This document shows positions 16,821 to 26,115 of a stretch of DNA of 64,000 bases, piece by piece. Origin of the DNA: an uncultured Lachnospiraceae bacterium (lineage in GTDB: Bacteria; Bacillota; Clostridia; Lachnospirales; Lachnospiraceae); the NCBI GenBank assembly GCA_944384105.1, contig CALWSC010000096.1:1-64000 (forward strand), in the 5' to 3' direction. A program made the translations under genes and the position numbers. Position 1 is the first letter of the stretch; every line of letters begins with the position of its first letter. Below the pieces are notes generated by a model. It did not search any database. It saw only the letters and a program-made list of their open reading frames with translations, and was not told the origin of the DNA.

Positions 16821-18566
16821 CTAAAATTCATTCATAATTTGCCGAATCTCATCCGTCCCGATCTCCCGTACTTTCTGTGATGCGATGCGGTAGACCCGAT
16901 CACACATGGACAGCACGCTGGGACGATGTGTCGTCAGAATACAGATTCTTTTGTTTTGCCCTTTTATCAGACTGGCAAGCACTTTTCTTTCGGTTGCAAC
17001 ATCTAATGCGGATGTGGCTTCGTCAAGAAGCAAGATAGGGGTCTGGCACATCAATGCCCTCGCAATGGCAAGTCTCTGATTCTGCCCTTCTGAAAATCCA
17101 ATCCCGCTTTCGCCGATGTTATGATAGATGCCATTCTGAAGTTTCTTTACAAATTCATACGCACATGCTTCTTTTAAAGCTTTGATGATTTCTTCATCCG
17201 TGGCATCCGGTTTCAGCATCCGGAGATTCTCTGCAATGGTGCCATTCATCATCGTATTTCCCTGAGGGACATAGGCCATAAGTCTTCTGGCCGCTGGTGA
17301 AATGGGAAGAGTAATTCCTTCTGTGCTTAATGAAACATTTCCCTGTGCTTTTACGATTCCAAGAAGGATTCGCAGCATAGTGGTCTTTCCTTCACCTGAT
17401 GGTCCTACAAAGGCTACGATCTCGCCGGTCTTGACTTGACATGTTACATTGTCAAAAACCTGTTTCCCGTTTTTGTAATGAAAATTCATATGGGAAATCT
17501 TCAGGCAGATTCCTTTTTCCATGCTTCTTCTGTACATTACATCATACTCTTCAGCTCTTTCTATGACTTCTTCTGGCAGATTAGTAATAGTACGGATACG
17601 CTCGGCAGAAGAAATAGTCGCTACAGCAGTTGGAATCAGTTGGATGAATGATTTAAAGGATGAGGCAATAGTTCCTGCAAGGGCTATGAGAAGCGTCATC
17701 GTACCAAGAGAAATCTTTTCCTGATATACATGGAATACAGCCCATCCAAGGCAGATCACAGCGGCTATCTGACCGCTCACATACATAACGCTCCAGGAAG
17801 CAATAGAATATTTATTCACCTCCAGATCGATCTCCTGCCTGGCAGCTTGCCTTGTGTTCATTTTTTCTTCAAAGTACTGGAGAAGGCCAAAACTTTTTAT
17901 GGACTGCAGATGCTGGAAAGACTCTTTATATAGACTCATAACATCGCTGGCAATCTGGCGTTGTTTCATATTGCTTTTGTACATTTTTCCAAGAAAAATT
18001 CTTGAGCCGATAAGTATAATCGGAGCTACCAGAAGGATGACGAACAACATGCTGAAATCATAGTAGATAATCACTGCCGCAGAGATCAGTATCTGGATCA
18101 TCTGGGATACTATAGATGGAATCCACCCTGTGGTGCTGCCGGCAATTGTAGAAATATCTTCCTGCAGCCTTGTCATCAGATCTCCGCTGTGATGTTCTGT
18201 GACGCTTTCCCAGTCTGCTGACATGATTTTTTTATAAGTTCTTACAGACAGCTCGGTTTTTACTTTGGCATTGACTTTTGCAGAAATCCTCTGGGTCAAC
18301 ATACTCAGGACGACATTGACGGCTCCAACACTCATGTAATAGATAGTGATATACAGTACTCCCTTCCAGGAAGCGGAGATAAGATTATCCACAAGATTTT
18401 TAGTCTGTAAGGTAAAACTCAGCGATATGACCATACTGACCAGCGTTAATATCGTATATCCAGTGATTTTCCATTTATAATTTCCTAGAAGCTGATATAT
18501 CCATTGCAATTCATACACTGCTTTCTGAAAAAATCCTTCTTGTATTTTCTTGATGATTTTTTTCAT
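16821..18566 (-). CDS. ABC exporter, fused membrane and ATPase domains (possible lipid-linked glycan flippase)
   Basis: The protein has 581 residues: six membrane segments in roughly the first 330, then an ATPase domain with Walker A GPSGEGKTT, the signature FSEGQNQRLAIARAL, Walker B ILLLDEATSALD and a switch His in TTHRPS. The signature has FSEGQ instead of LSGGQ. The layout is that of MsbA/PglK-type exporters. As the cluster already has a Wzx flippase, this may flip another lipid-linked glycan, export a peptide, or be a PglK-like alternative. GAGGTAG lies seven bases before ATG, and the gene follows the aminotransferase gene by five bases. Confidence 0.88.
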   Translation of the reverse strand: MKKIIKKIQEGFFQKAVYELQWIYQLLGNYKWKITGYTILTLVSMVISLSFTLQTKNLVDNLISASWKGVLYITIYYMSVGAVNVVLSMLTQRISAKVNAKVKTELSVRTYKKIMSADWESVTEHHSGDLMTRLQEDISTIAGSTTGWIPSIVSQMIQILISAAVIIYYDFSMLFVILLVAPIILIGSRIFLGKMYKSNMKQRQIASDVMSLYKESFQHLQSIKSFGLLQYFEEKMNTRQAARQEIDLEVNKYSIASWSVMYVSGQIAAVICLGWAVFHVYQEKISLGTMTLLIALAGTIASSFKSFIQLIPTAVATISSAERIRTITNLPEEVIERAEEYDVMYRRSMEKGICLKISHMNFHYKNGKQVFDNVTCQVKTGEIVAFVGPSGEGKTTMLRILLGIVKAQGNVSLSTEGITLPISPAARRLMAYVPQGNTMMNGTIAENLRMLKPDATDEEIIKALKEACAYEFVKKLQNGIYHNIGESGIGFSEGQNQRLAIARALMCQTPILLLDEATSALDVATERKVLASLIKGQNKRICILTTHRPSVLSMCDRVYRIASQKVREIGTDEIRQIMNEF

Positions 18567-18571
18567 TCATA

Positions 18572-19672
18572 CTACCTCTTTAAAATTATTTCACAAATTT
18601 TATCAACTTCCTCTAACTGCAAACTGTCATACAAAGGAAGTGTCATTATATTTTCAGTTATTTGTTCGGCTATAGGGGTTTCATATCTTTGAAATGCCGA
18701 TTTATAACATAAGAAATCCTTCGTAAGAGGATAAAAATATCTTCTGGCATAGATGCCATGCTCTTTTAAACGGTTATAAACGACCTCTCTGTTTTCTCCA
18801 AATAGCATTTCATCAAACACTACCGGAAAATATGCATAGTTTTCTTTAACGTCTCTCTGTTCCGTCAAAAGTTTCAGACCAGGAATCTTCCCCAGATGTT
18901 CTCGATACCTGTCTACCACTCTCTTTCTACCTGCGCAGATCTCCTCATAATGTTTCAGATTACAAAGCCCCATTGCCGCATGGAATTCACTCAGCTTAGC
19001 GTTACCGCCAACGCTACAAACCATATCCTCTCCCATAAAGCCAAAGTTTTTCATCTGGTATAATTTGGCGCCCAGCTCATAATTTGAAAAAGCTACAGCT
19101 CCGCCTTCAATGGAATTAAAAGGTTTTGTCGCATGGAAACTGAAGATAGACAGATCTCCAAACCTGCCGATTCCTATGCCACTTTTTATCTCTCCAAAGG
19201 CATGTGCTGCGTCATAAATGACTTTCAAATGATGGCGTTCGGCAATCTCCTCGATCTTCTCCGTGTCACAAATTTGACCATATACATGAACTGGTAGGAT
19301 AGCGCAGGTTTTTTCCGTGATCAGGTTCTCAATCTTATCCGCATCTATGGTGTAGTTATCTTCGCGGATGTCACAGAAGACCGGTTTCAGCCCGCTCCTT
19401 ACAATGGCGTGTGTAGTCGAGGCAAAGGTAAATGGCGTTGTGATTACTTCACCCCGCATATCCAGAGCCTGAAGGGCCATTTCAAGCGACAGATGTCCGT
19501 TTGCGAACGCCAGACAAAAAGGCACATCGAGAAATTGAGTCAACTTCTGTTCAAATTCTTTGTGGAGAGGCCCCATATTGGTCAGAATGTGATTCTGCCA
19601 TATACTGCTTATCGTATTTATGTATTCTTCCAGAGGAGGAAGATAGGGTTTTGTAATATAAATCTTTTTCAT
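18572..19672 (-). CDS. VioA/FdtB-like DegT-family sugar aminotransferase
   Basis: The protein has 366 residues and depends on PLP. ITTPFTFAST, VIYDAAHAFGE and SFHATKPFNSIEGG (Lys183 as the PLP lysine) mark the DegT/DnrJ/EryC1 fold. The N-terminal KPYLPPLEEYI and NMGPLHKEFE resemble VioA-type enzymes, which aminate dTDP-4-keto-6-deoxyglucose. The reaction transfers an amino group from Glu to a keto sugar. No rmlA/rmlB genes are in the window, so the keto-sugar source is elsewhere or is the FlaA1-like enzyme at 390-2222. It is coupled to the ABC exporter and to a GT2 gene three bases upstream. Confidence 0.85.
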   Translation of the reverse strand: MKKIYITKPYLPPLEEYINTISSIWQNHILTNMGPLHKEFEQKLTQFLDVPFCLAFANGHLSLEMALQALDMRGEVITTPFTFASTTHAIVRSGLKPVFCDIREDNYTIDADKIENLITEKTCAILPVHVYGQICDTEKIEEIAERHHLKVIYDAAHAFGEIKSGIGIGRFGDLSIFSFHATKPFNSIEGGAVAFSNYELGAKLYQMKNFGFMGEDMVCSVGGNAKLSEFHAAMGLCNLKHYEEICAGRKRVVDRYREHLGKIPGLKLLTEQRDVKENYAYFPVVFDEMLFGENREVVYNRLKEHGIYARRYFYPLTKDFLCYKSAFQRYETPIAEQITENIMTLPLYDSLQLEEVDKICEIILKR

Positions 19673-19675
19673 ATA

Positions 19676-20605
19676 TCACCTGTATGAATCAAAGCTTTTT
19701 TTCAGTTCCTTCAAAAAGCGAATTTTGTGCCTTTCTATAAGAAGCATATGTGCATATTGTAGATAGAGTTTCCATTTATGCTCGGACCATCTCCGGGCCT
19801 TAATGGCTTTGCGGACAAGTGTAATCCTAGCAGACAGCATATCCAGCGGCTCACCGTATGAATGGGATAGCCGCTCCATACCGCACATTATCTTAAAAAC
19901 GTAGGAATAATTCTGAACTGCCGCGATATCGTACCGGGATGTCCAATTTGTGCCCCCTGCTTCTATATAACGGCGGTAGGTACTCATGATATCAGGAAGT
20001 ACAGCAATTTTTCCATACTGCAACAAGAGAAGAACAAAAAGTCTGTCCCCGGGAATCCATCGGTATTTTAATATTTTCAGAAGATCTTTTTTTGTGAGTT
20101 TTGAAATAAGGTTTCTTATACAAAGCGTGGATGTCTGCGAGGGCAAACGATATTTTTCGAATTCCCTTTTATCGTATTCAAACAGCGTATCGTACTCCAG
20201 TCCGTTACGAATAAAATGATCCGTCAGATCCACAATATTGTAATTGTGAGCAGCCGCAGAATACTGTGGATGCAATTCCAGAAAATGTACTGTTTTCTGT
20301 AATTTGTGTTGATCTGTCCAGTAGTCGTCGCCCTCTAGAAAAGCAATGTATTCACCTGTACATTTCCGCAGACAGTCCAGCAAATTTTTTATAATACCCA
20401 CATTTGTATTGCGATAGACGGTGTGCATCTTGTTTGCAAATTTTTTTTCGTAATCCTGAATAATAGACCTGGTATGGTCTGTAGAGCAGTCTTCCCCTAT
20501 GATTAGCTCATAATCAAAGTCCGTCTTCTGCATAAAAACGCTGTCCAATGCTTGTCGGATAAATCTTTCATGGTTATAAACAAGCATTACAATACTGACT
20601 TTCAT
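19676..20605 (-). CDS. Family 2 glycosyltransferase
   Basis: The protein has 309 residues with a GT-A fold: KVSIVMLVYNHERFIRQALD at the start, IIGEDCSTDHT, and FLEGDDYW in place of the usual DSDD. The EGDDYW variant is typical of a GT2 subgroup in Firmicutes and Bacteroidetes capsules. Donor and acceptor are not predictable. GGGAGG lies eight bases before ATG. Confidence 0.85.
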   Translation of the reverse strand: MKVSIVMLVYNHERFIRQALDSVFMQKTDFDYELIIGEDCSTDHTRSIIQDYEKKFANKMHTVYRNTNVGIIKNLLDCLRKCTGEYIAFLEGDDYWTDQHKLQKTVHFLELHPQYSAAAHNYNIVDLTDHFIRNGLEYDTLFEYDKREFEKYRLPSQTSTLCIRNLISKLTKKDLLKILKYRWIPGDRLFVLLLLQYGKIAVLPDIMSTYRRYIEAGGTNWTSRYDIAAVQNYSYVFKIMCGMERLSHSYGEPLDMLSARITLVRKAIKARRWSEHKWKLYLQYAHMLLIERHKIRFLKELKKSFDSYR

Positions 20606-20693
20606 TTATTTTTCCTCCCTAGTTATGTTAAAATGTATAATAGACATTTCATATCAAACAGATATCTGTGAATGAACTGTCAACCAATCGTTT

Positions 20694-22013
20694 TCAAAGA
20701 ATGGGGTCATGCGAAAGAGATTTATTCCATAATTTTAAAATCTCGTTATTCTCATTGAAGTATTGTGTAGAAAGGCACTGTCCCCATTTCAGCTTTATGA
20801 GCCAGTAAGGATCCCGATAAAGATCGGCGGACAGCAGCCGATCCCCGTAATACATGAACCAGCTATCATCCATATAGCGATCGCCTTTATAAGTCCAGGA
20901 GGTATAATGGATACCAGCTCGCCGACAGCTTACCATCAGCCGCATATCAGAAAACTCACCTACATAGACAGGAACCTTATACTGCTGACTGTATTCTGTG
21001 TATTTCTGACATTCTGCTTCCGGATCAGTAATTCCATAGGCATGTACTTCATATACTACATTGGTCCATCCCATTTCGTCCGGGTGGGGAAGCTCAGACA
21101 GAGACCATATGCCCTCCAGAATTATCATGTGTGATCCGTCTACTTGCCGGATCGCTTTCAGCATACGATCATAAAGCAGATTACGGGGATCCTGGGCTGT
21201 GTCTGCAGTATTATTTTCAATCTGGGGTTCGTTCATTATGTCGTATGCGGCCACAGCTGGACTATCTTTATATCTGGATGCTATAGATATCCACAGCTTT
21301 TCCATAGCATCCTGATATGCCGGATTTGTAAACAGCTCGGATCTGCGTGCGGAACCGGCGCAGTGATCTTTACTCTGACCGCCTGGACAGCCATGCATAT
21401 CCAGAATAACATAGAGACCATATTTTTCTGCCTGCTCAATGAGCCAGTCCAGTCTCTGAAAACCAGGATTTTGATCCGGATCTTCCTGAATCCAGTCTCC
21501 TTCCGGATTTGTCATAAAATTTCTATACCAGAAGGGTACCCGGACTACATTGCATCCCATGGAAACTATATTCCGGATATCCCATTCTGTAATCCATTGG
21601 TCTTCATATTCCTGTATCAGCGCCTTGGCTTTTTCCTCTCCAAAACGTTCTTCCAGAACATTTAATGTCTCCAGATTGGTCCACTGGGAGATTTCTTTAC
21701 TGCCCTTTACAGGGCACATCCAGTATTCCTGTAAGAGCCATCCGCCCAGATTGACTCCTTCCAGTATTACGGTTTCACCGCGGCGGTTTACAATCTTGCC
21801 GTCAGATACCGACAGGAAATCATCTTCTGTCAGAGGGGCATCCGCAGTCATAAGATCGCCATGGCTTTCTCGAAATCCGAAAGAGAAATAATGGAAATAG
21901 TATCCGGTACCCACCGCAATAGCAGATACAGCGATCAGCAGAAACAGACATAATGCAGCTATAACGACCAGGATTTTTCTCTTCTTTTTACGGGTAGCTC
22001 TGTTGTTCTCCAT
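20694..22013 (-). CDS. Membrane-anchored glycoside hydrolase family 5 protein
   Basis: The protein has about 439 residues. A very basic N-terminus and one membrane segment (about 13-35) anchor an extracellular (beta/alpha)8 domain. The acid/base Glu is in YDIMNEPQ (about 262), the nucleophile Glu in VYVGEFSDM (about 353), and NVVRVPFWYRNF and LDMHGCPGGQ are typical GH5 blocks. Relatives are endoglucanases or exo-beta-1,3-glucanases. Inside a capsule operon it may trim or release polymer, like the hydrolases of cellulose and alginate operons (inference). ATG at 22013 follows AAGGAG; the frame extends 11 codons further without a site. Confidence 0.85.
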   Translation of the reverse strand: MENNRATRKKKRKILVVIAALCLFLLIAVSAIAVGTGYYFHYFSFGFRESHGDLMTADAPLTEDDFLSVSDGKIVNRRGETVILEGVNLGGWLLQEYWMCPVKGSKEISQWTNLETLNVLEERFGEEKAKALIQEYEDQWITEWDIRNIVSMGCNVVRVPFWYRNFMTNPEGDWIQEDPDQNPGFQRLDWLIEQAEKYGLYVILDMHGCPGGQSKDHCAGSARRSELFTNPAYQDAMEKLWISIASRYKDSPAVAAYDIMNEPQIENNTADTAQDPRNLLYDRMLKAIRQVDGSHMIILEGIWSLSELPHPDEMGWTNVVYEVHAYGITDPEAECQKYTEYSQQYKVPVYVGEFSDMRLMVSCRRAGIHYTSWTYKGDRYMDDSWFMYYGDRLLSADLYRDPYWLIKLKWGQCLSTQYFNENNEILKLWNKSLSHDPIL

Positions 22014-22030
22014 ACGTCTTCTCCTTCGTT

Positions 22031-23005
22031 TTAAGGCTGAGGCCAATATTTTCTACGGTAGAGATACGGCGAAATCAAAAACAGTGTGTAGCGCAAAAAC
22101 TGTTTTGCTCTCAGCTTTTTTCCGTACCGTATCAGTGCCGCAAAGTAGCGGGGACAGATCTTTTTCCATATCTTCCACCTGCTGCCTGAAGAAAGAAGTC
22201 CGTAATACAGCATTGTGGAATTTTCAAAATAAGAGCGCAGCATATCTGGAAACAGATCTTTGTATTCTTCACCAGAAAAAACTCTGAGCCGATCATATAC
22301 AGCATCCAGCGCATCCAGATGACGGATATCTTTTTGGCGTTCTGTTCCTGTAATACTTTCAGGACGCTGCCGGTAATAATACAGAACAGCATCTGTCCAA
22401 ACCACCCGGGAGATCCGAGGCAATAAGGCATTGATCATGAACTCGTCCTCATGAAGCCGATTTGGAAATCTTACATGCCTCATGATATCCATGGGGATCA
22501 GCTTGTTCCAGGCAACTACCGTCTTTTCACTAGTATTGTCCGGTCCTGTGGTAGTAACAGCCTGAAGCATCTGCCATCTGGAAATATTGGAACAGCAGTT
22601 GTCAATATCAGATTCCGGTTTCTGTCCTTGTCTGTACTTCAGATAAGCGCACATGGAAAGATCTGCCTGGTGTTCCACTAAATTCTGATACAATATTTCT
22701 ACATATTTTCTATGTACAAAATCGTCGGAATCCACAAAACAGACATATTTTCCCTTAGCCCGATTCAGTCCAGCGTTCCTGCTTCTAGCCAATCCGCCGT
22801 TCTGCTGTTCGATCAGACTAAAACGTGAGTCTCTCCGACAGTATGCTCTGCAGATATCACCGGAATGATCTGTCGAGCCATCATTAACGAGAAGAATCTC
22901 CAGATTCCTGTAGCTCTGTGCCTGCAGAGAATCTAGGCATTCCTTCAAATAGTACTCTGTATTAAAGATCGGTACGATGATCGTGATCAATTCATGTTTG
23001 CTCAT
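22031..23005 (-). CDS. Family 2 glycosyltransferase
   Basis: The protein has about 324 residues: a GT-A domain with LITIIVPIFNTEYYLKECLD, LVNDGSTDHSG, GLARSRNAGLNRAKG and CFVDSDDF, then a helical C-terminal part. ATG at 23005 is preferred (AGGTG six bases upstream) over the GTG at 23014. It follows the tandem GT2 gene closely and precedes the GH5 gene by 17 bases. The sugar added is unknown. Confidence 0.85.
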   Translation of the reverse strand: MSKHELITIIVPIFNTEYYLKECLDSLQAQSYRNLEILLVNDGSTDHSGDICRAYCRRDSRFSLIEQQNGGLARSRNAGLNRAKGKYVCFVDSDDFVHRKYVEILYQNLVEHQADLSMCAYLKYRQGQKPESDIDNCCSNISRWQMLQAVTTTGPDNTSEKTVVAWNKLIPMDIMRHVRFPNRLHEDEFMINALLPRISRVVWTDAVLYYYRQRPESITGTERQKDIRHLDALDAVYDRLRVFSGEEYKDLFPDMLRSYFENSTMLYYGLLSSGSRWKIWKKICPRYFAALIRYGKKLRAKQFLRYTLFLISPYLYRRKYWPQP

Positions 23006-23017
23006 TTTTCTCACCTG

Positions 23018-24943
23018 TCATCTTGATACCATATTTTTTAGCTTTCTTAATAGATAAAACAGCTGAAATTCCTTTTCACTGATACCCTGTTCCCGGATAT
23101 AAGTCTCATAAAATATCTGTCTGCATCGCTCTTGGTCTCTACCAAGTGCTTTCAGTTCCTCAAAATAGGCCTTGAATAAATAATAGTGCAGCCGCCAGCG
23201 CCATCGTCGCTCCAGATGTTCCCTTCGAAACAGATCTGCATAAGCCTGATACAGCAAAATCCGTTCCATCAGCTGTCCTGGGATATCCTTCCGGCAGTGG
23301 GTAAGGGACAGTGGACTGCGCCAGGCGTACATATACAGCTTGTCCGGAATGATCCGGATGCGCTTTATAAGAGAAAGGTAGGCCATGTTAAAGGTAAAGT
23401 CTTCTCCAATGGACAGCTGCGAGTTAAAGTGCAGTCCTTCTTTTTGGATTAGATCTGTCCGGTAGATCTTATTCCATAGCACGCCGAAATAATGGGCACC
23501 GGGGCACTTGGATAACTGTCGGATATAAGACCTGCGGCTGTATCGACCCGGCCGAGCGGTATAATGTTCCATGTCCTTTTCATCTGTTAGAGTACAGTCT
23601 TGCCAATAATCGCAAACAACCATATCTGTATGGTCTCTCTGCAGAGCCTGCCACAGAGTGGTGATATAATCGGTCCTAATAGTATCATCACTGTCTATAA
23701 ATAAGAGATAGGATCCATGGACCTGATTTAGTCCGGCATTTCTAGCCGCCGAAACCCCCTGATTATCCTGGTGAAAAAGACGGAATCTAGGATCACTTTG
23801 GACGAATCGCCGACATACAGCCGGACTGTTGTCTGTAGATCCATCATCTATCAGGAGAACCTCGATGTTGCTATAACTTTGTCCCGCTATAGACCGCAGG
23901 CATGGTTCCATACTGGAACCAGCGTTATATATAGGGACAATTACCGAGATAAGCGGAGCTGCCTCTCTGACTTCTTTTTTTCTTACCAGGATGTAATACG
24001 CTTTCATCGTCCATCGGAAAATGAGATACTTTACTGCTTCTTTTGGTGTACAAATGCCGGCTCGCAGTATTCTGAATACCTCTGGCGTTTGCAGCGCCTG
24101 ATAATAACTCTCCTTCTGTCTGGATCCTATCTGGCCAATGTAATACAAAATCATCGATATGTGTTCAAAAACCACTCTGCCAAGGACTTGCTGTTTCTCC
24201 CTTTCAAGCCTTATCCAGATGGCAGAGAATTGCTTTAGCACCTGTATGCCGGCCATGATGTCCCGCTCTTTTACTCCACCCTGAACCAAACTTTCTGGGT
24301 GGCTGCGGTACAGATAGCCGTACAGAGGAACAGAACAGACTCTTTCAGCGCAGAGAAGTATGGTATTCGTAAAAAGAATGTCCTCATATAACCGGATCTT
24401 TTCATCGAATTTCTGACCGTTTTTATCTAGAAATTCTTTCAAGTACAAAGCGCACCACACTTCGTTATGCCAGTCCCCCAGATTCATCCTAAGATGCAGA
24501 TACTTGCATCCGGTCATGACTTGTCTGTGTGCAAGGACAGGTCTTGTTACCTGGCTTATATCAGTCCCTTTTTCGGTAACCCTAGAAAATCCGGCAAAGA
24601 CAATCTCACAGTTTGCCTGCTCAGCCTGCTGGTATAGGTTATATAGATAATCCGGTGTTAGCAAATCGTCACTGTCCAGGAAAAAAATATATTTGCCGGT
24701 GGCATGTTCCAGACCACGGTTTCTGGCAGCGCTTAGACCGCTGTTTTTGTAATGATAAATAATTATATTGTTATATTTATTCACAAAATCCTGAGCAATC
24801 TCCGCACTTCTGTCAGATGAGCCGTCATCGATAAGAATGATCTCGCAATCTGTAAAAATCCGTACTTGTACTAACGAGTCCAGACAATTTTTTATATATT
24901 TTTCGGTATTATAAATTGGAATGATGACGGTTATTTTGTACAT
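23018..24943 (-). CDS. Two-domain family 2 glycosyltransferase
   Basis: The protein has about 641 residues and two GT-A domains: YKITVIIPIYNTEKY with LIDDGSSD and FFLDSDDL, and from about residue 335 LISVIVPIYNAGSS with LIDDGSTD and LFIDSDDT. Both acidic motifs are intact. It resembles the other tandem enzyme at 12814-14856 in layout. ATG at 24943 follows GAGGAG by seven bases. The start overlaps the end of the upstream GT4 gene by 35 bases, which implies coupling. Confidence 0.85.
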   Translation of the reverse strand: MYKITVIIPIYNTEKYIKNCLDSLVQVRIFTDCEIILIDDGSSDRSAEIAQDFVNKYNNIIIYHYKNSGLSAARNRGLEHATGKYIFFLDSDDLLTPDYLYNLYQQAEQANCEIVFAGFSRVTEKGTDISQVTRPVLAHRQVMTGCKYLHLRMNLGDWHNEVWCALYLKEFLDKNGQKFDEKIRLYEDILFTNTILLCAERVCSVPLYGYLYRSHPESLVQGGVKERDIMAGIQVLKQFSAIWIRLEREKQQVLGRVVFEHISMILYYIGQIGSRQKESYYQALQTPEVFRILRAGICTPKEAVKYLIFRWTMKAYYILVRKKEVREAAPLISVIVPIYNAGSSMEPCLRSIAGQSYSNIEVLLIDDGSTDNSPAVCRRFVQSDPRFRLFHQDNQGVSAARNAGLNQVHGSYLLFIDSDDTIRTDYITTLWQALQRDHTDMVVCDYWQDCTLTDEKDMEHYTARPGRYSRRSYIRQLSKCPGAHYFGVLWNKIYRTDLIQKEGLHFNSQLSIGEDFTFNMAYLSLIKRIRIIPDKLYMYAWRSPLSLTHCRKDIPGQLMERILLYQAYADLFRREHLERRWRWRLHYYLFKAYFEELKALGRDQERCRQIFYETYIREQGISEKEFQLFYLLRKLKNMVSR

Positions 24944-26072
24944 GATCTTTCTCCTCAATATTCTCCTGATACAGCCGAATATATTCGTCCTGCATCCTTT
25001 TCGCGGCGTCGTTGATATCGTATCCTTTCATTCGCAGTTCTTCGGCAGCATCTGTACGCCTCTTTGCCAATGACATTTTTAAAATCTGTTCCCGCCACAC
25101 GGTCACGTTCAGCGGAAGATATGTAATTTTGTCAGACACATTGACTTCCTTAGGGATATATTGTGAAGCAAGGCAGGGAAGTCCATTAACTTCCGCTTCC
25201 TCCAGTGCTATACAGTATCCTTCAAATAAAGAGGGCATCAAAAAAATGTCCATCATATTATAATAGTCCTGCGAATTAGGAACTTCGCCTGTAAAGATAA
25301 TGTACTCTTCCAGGCAGTATTCCTTCACTCTCTTTTTGATGGAGTTCTGCATCCAGCCGTCACCTACCATAAAAAGAAGGTATTTATTATGATCTTTACT
25401 GATCAATTTTTTAAGCAGATCCAGCAGAAAAATCTGATTTTTTTGTACATCAAATCGTCCCACATGCCCTAGAACAATCATATTGTCAGGAATACCGTAT
25501 TTTCCCCGGAGAAGAGTTCTCTTCCCGCTACGGAACAGAAATTTATCGATGTCAATAGCGTTGGGGATGATCTCAAATGGATATTTTCCATACAGCCATT
25601 TCCCAGCTTCTTCAGAACAGGCATATCGGACAGAGGCATATCTGGCCAACCTTTTCCGGCTGTATTCATAATATAGAGTTTTTAATCTTGATCTTCCCGG
25701 CAGTATGTGCTGTGTGTTATGAGAGTGTGAGATCCTTACAGGAATATTGCATTTTTCTGCCAGCCGGAGGATCCTAAAGTTCATGGCGTCACAGTGGGTA
25801 TGAATAATCTGGTATCTGCCTGATTGCAGTATTCTGGAAAACTCCTTCTGGTATCGGCATAAGTGCCGACCAGGTTTTGGAAGTCTGTAAATACGGCTGT
25901 CAGCTTTCTCTATTTCATCGTCAAAAACGCCTTTTCCTTCCCCCTGGACTACAAAATCAATGTGAATGACATCTTTATTCATATGTCTGAAATAATTCAT
26001 CATAAAATTTTCTATGCCGCCATGACGCAGTTCGTCACCGAACACATATAAAACATTTATCACTTCTGTCAT
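24909..26072 (-). CDS. Family 4 (GT-B) glycosyltransferase
   Basis: The protein has 387 residues with a GT-B fold. The N-terminus NVLYVFGDELRHGGIENFMM has the GGIE glycine loop. The C-terminal domain has GHVGRFDVQKNQIFLLDLL, VGDGWM and MPSLFEGYCIALEEAEVNG, the EGxxxxxxEA nucleotide-sugar motif. A retaining transferase for a capsule sugar is likely. GGGGAAAG lies before ATG. Confidence 0.86.
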   Translation of the reverse strand: MTEVINVLYVFGDELRHGGIENFMMNYFRHMNKDVIHIDFVVQGEGKGVFDDEIEKADSRIYRLPKPGRHLCRYQKEFSRILQSGRYQIIHTHCDAMNFRILRLAEKCNIPVRISHSHNTQHILPGRSRLKTLYYEYSRKRLARYASVRYACSEEAGKWLYGKYPFEIIPNAIDIDKFLFRSGKRTLLRGKYGIPDNMIVLGHVGRFDVQKNQIFLLDLLKKLISKDHNKYLLFMVGDGWMQNSIKKRVKEYCLEEYIIFTGEVPNSQDYYNMMDIFLMPSLFEGYCIALEEAEVNGLPCLASQYIPKEVNVSDKITYLPLNVTVWREQILKMSLAKRRTDAAEELRMKGYDINDAAKRMQDEYIRLYQENIEEKDHVQNNRHHSNL

Positions 26073-26115
26073 TTCTTTCCCCTCATCCTGGAGTTATTCA
26101 CTTCAATCTATGCCA

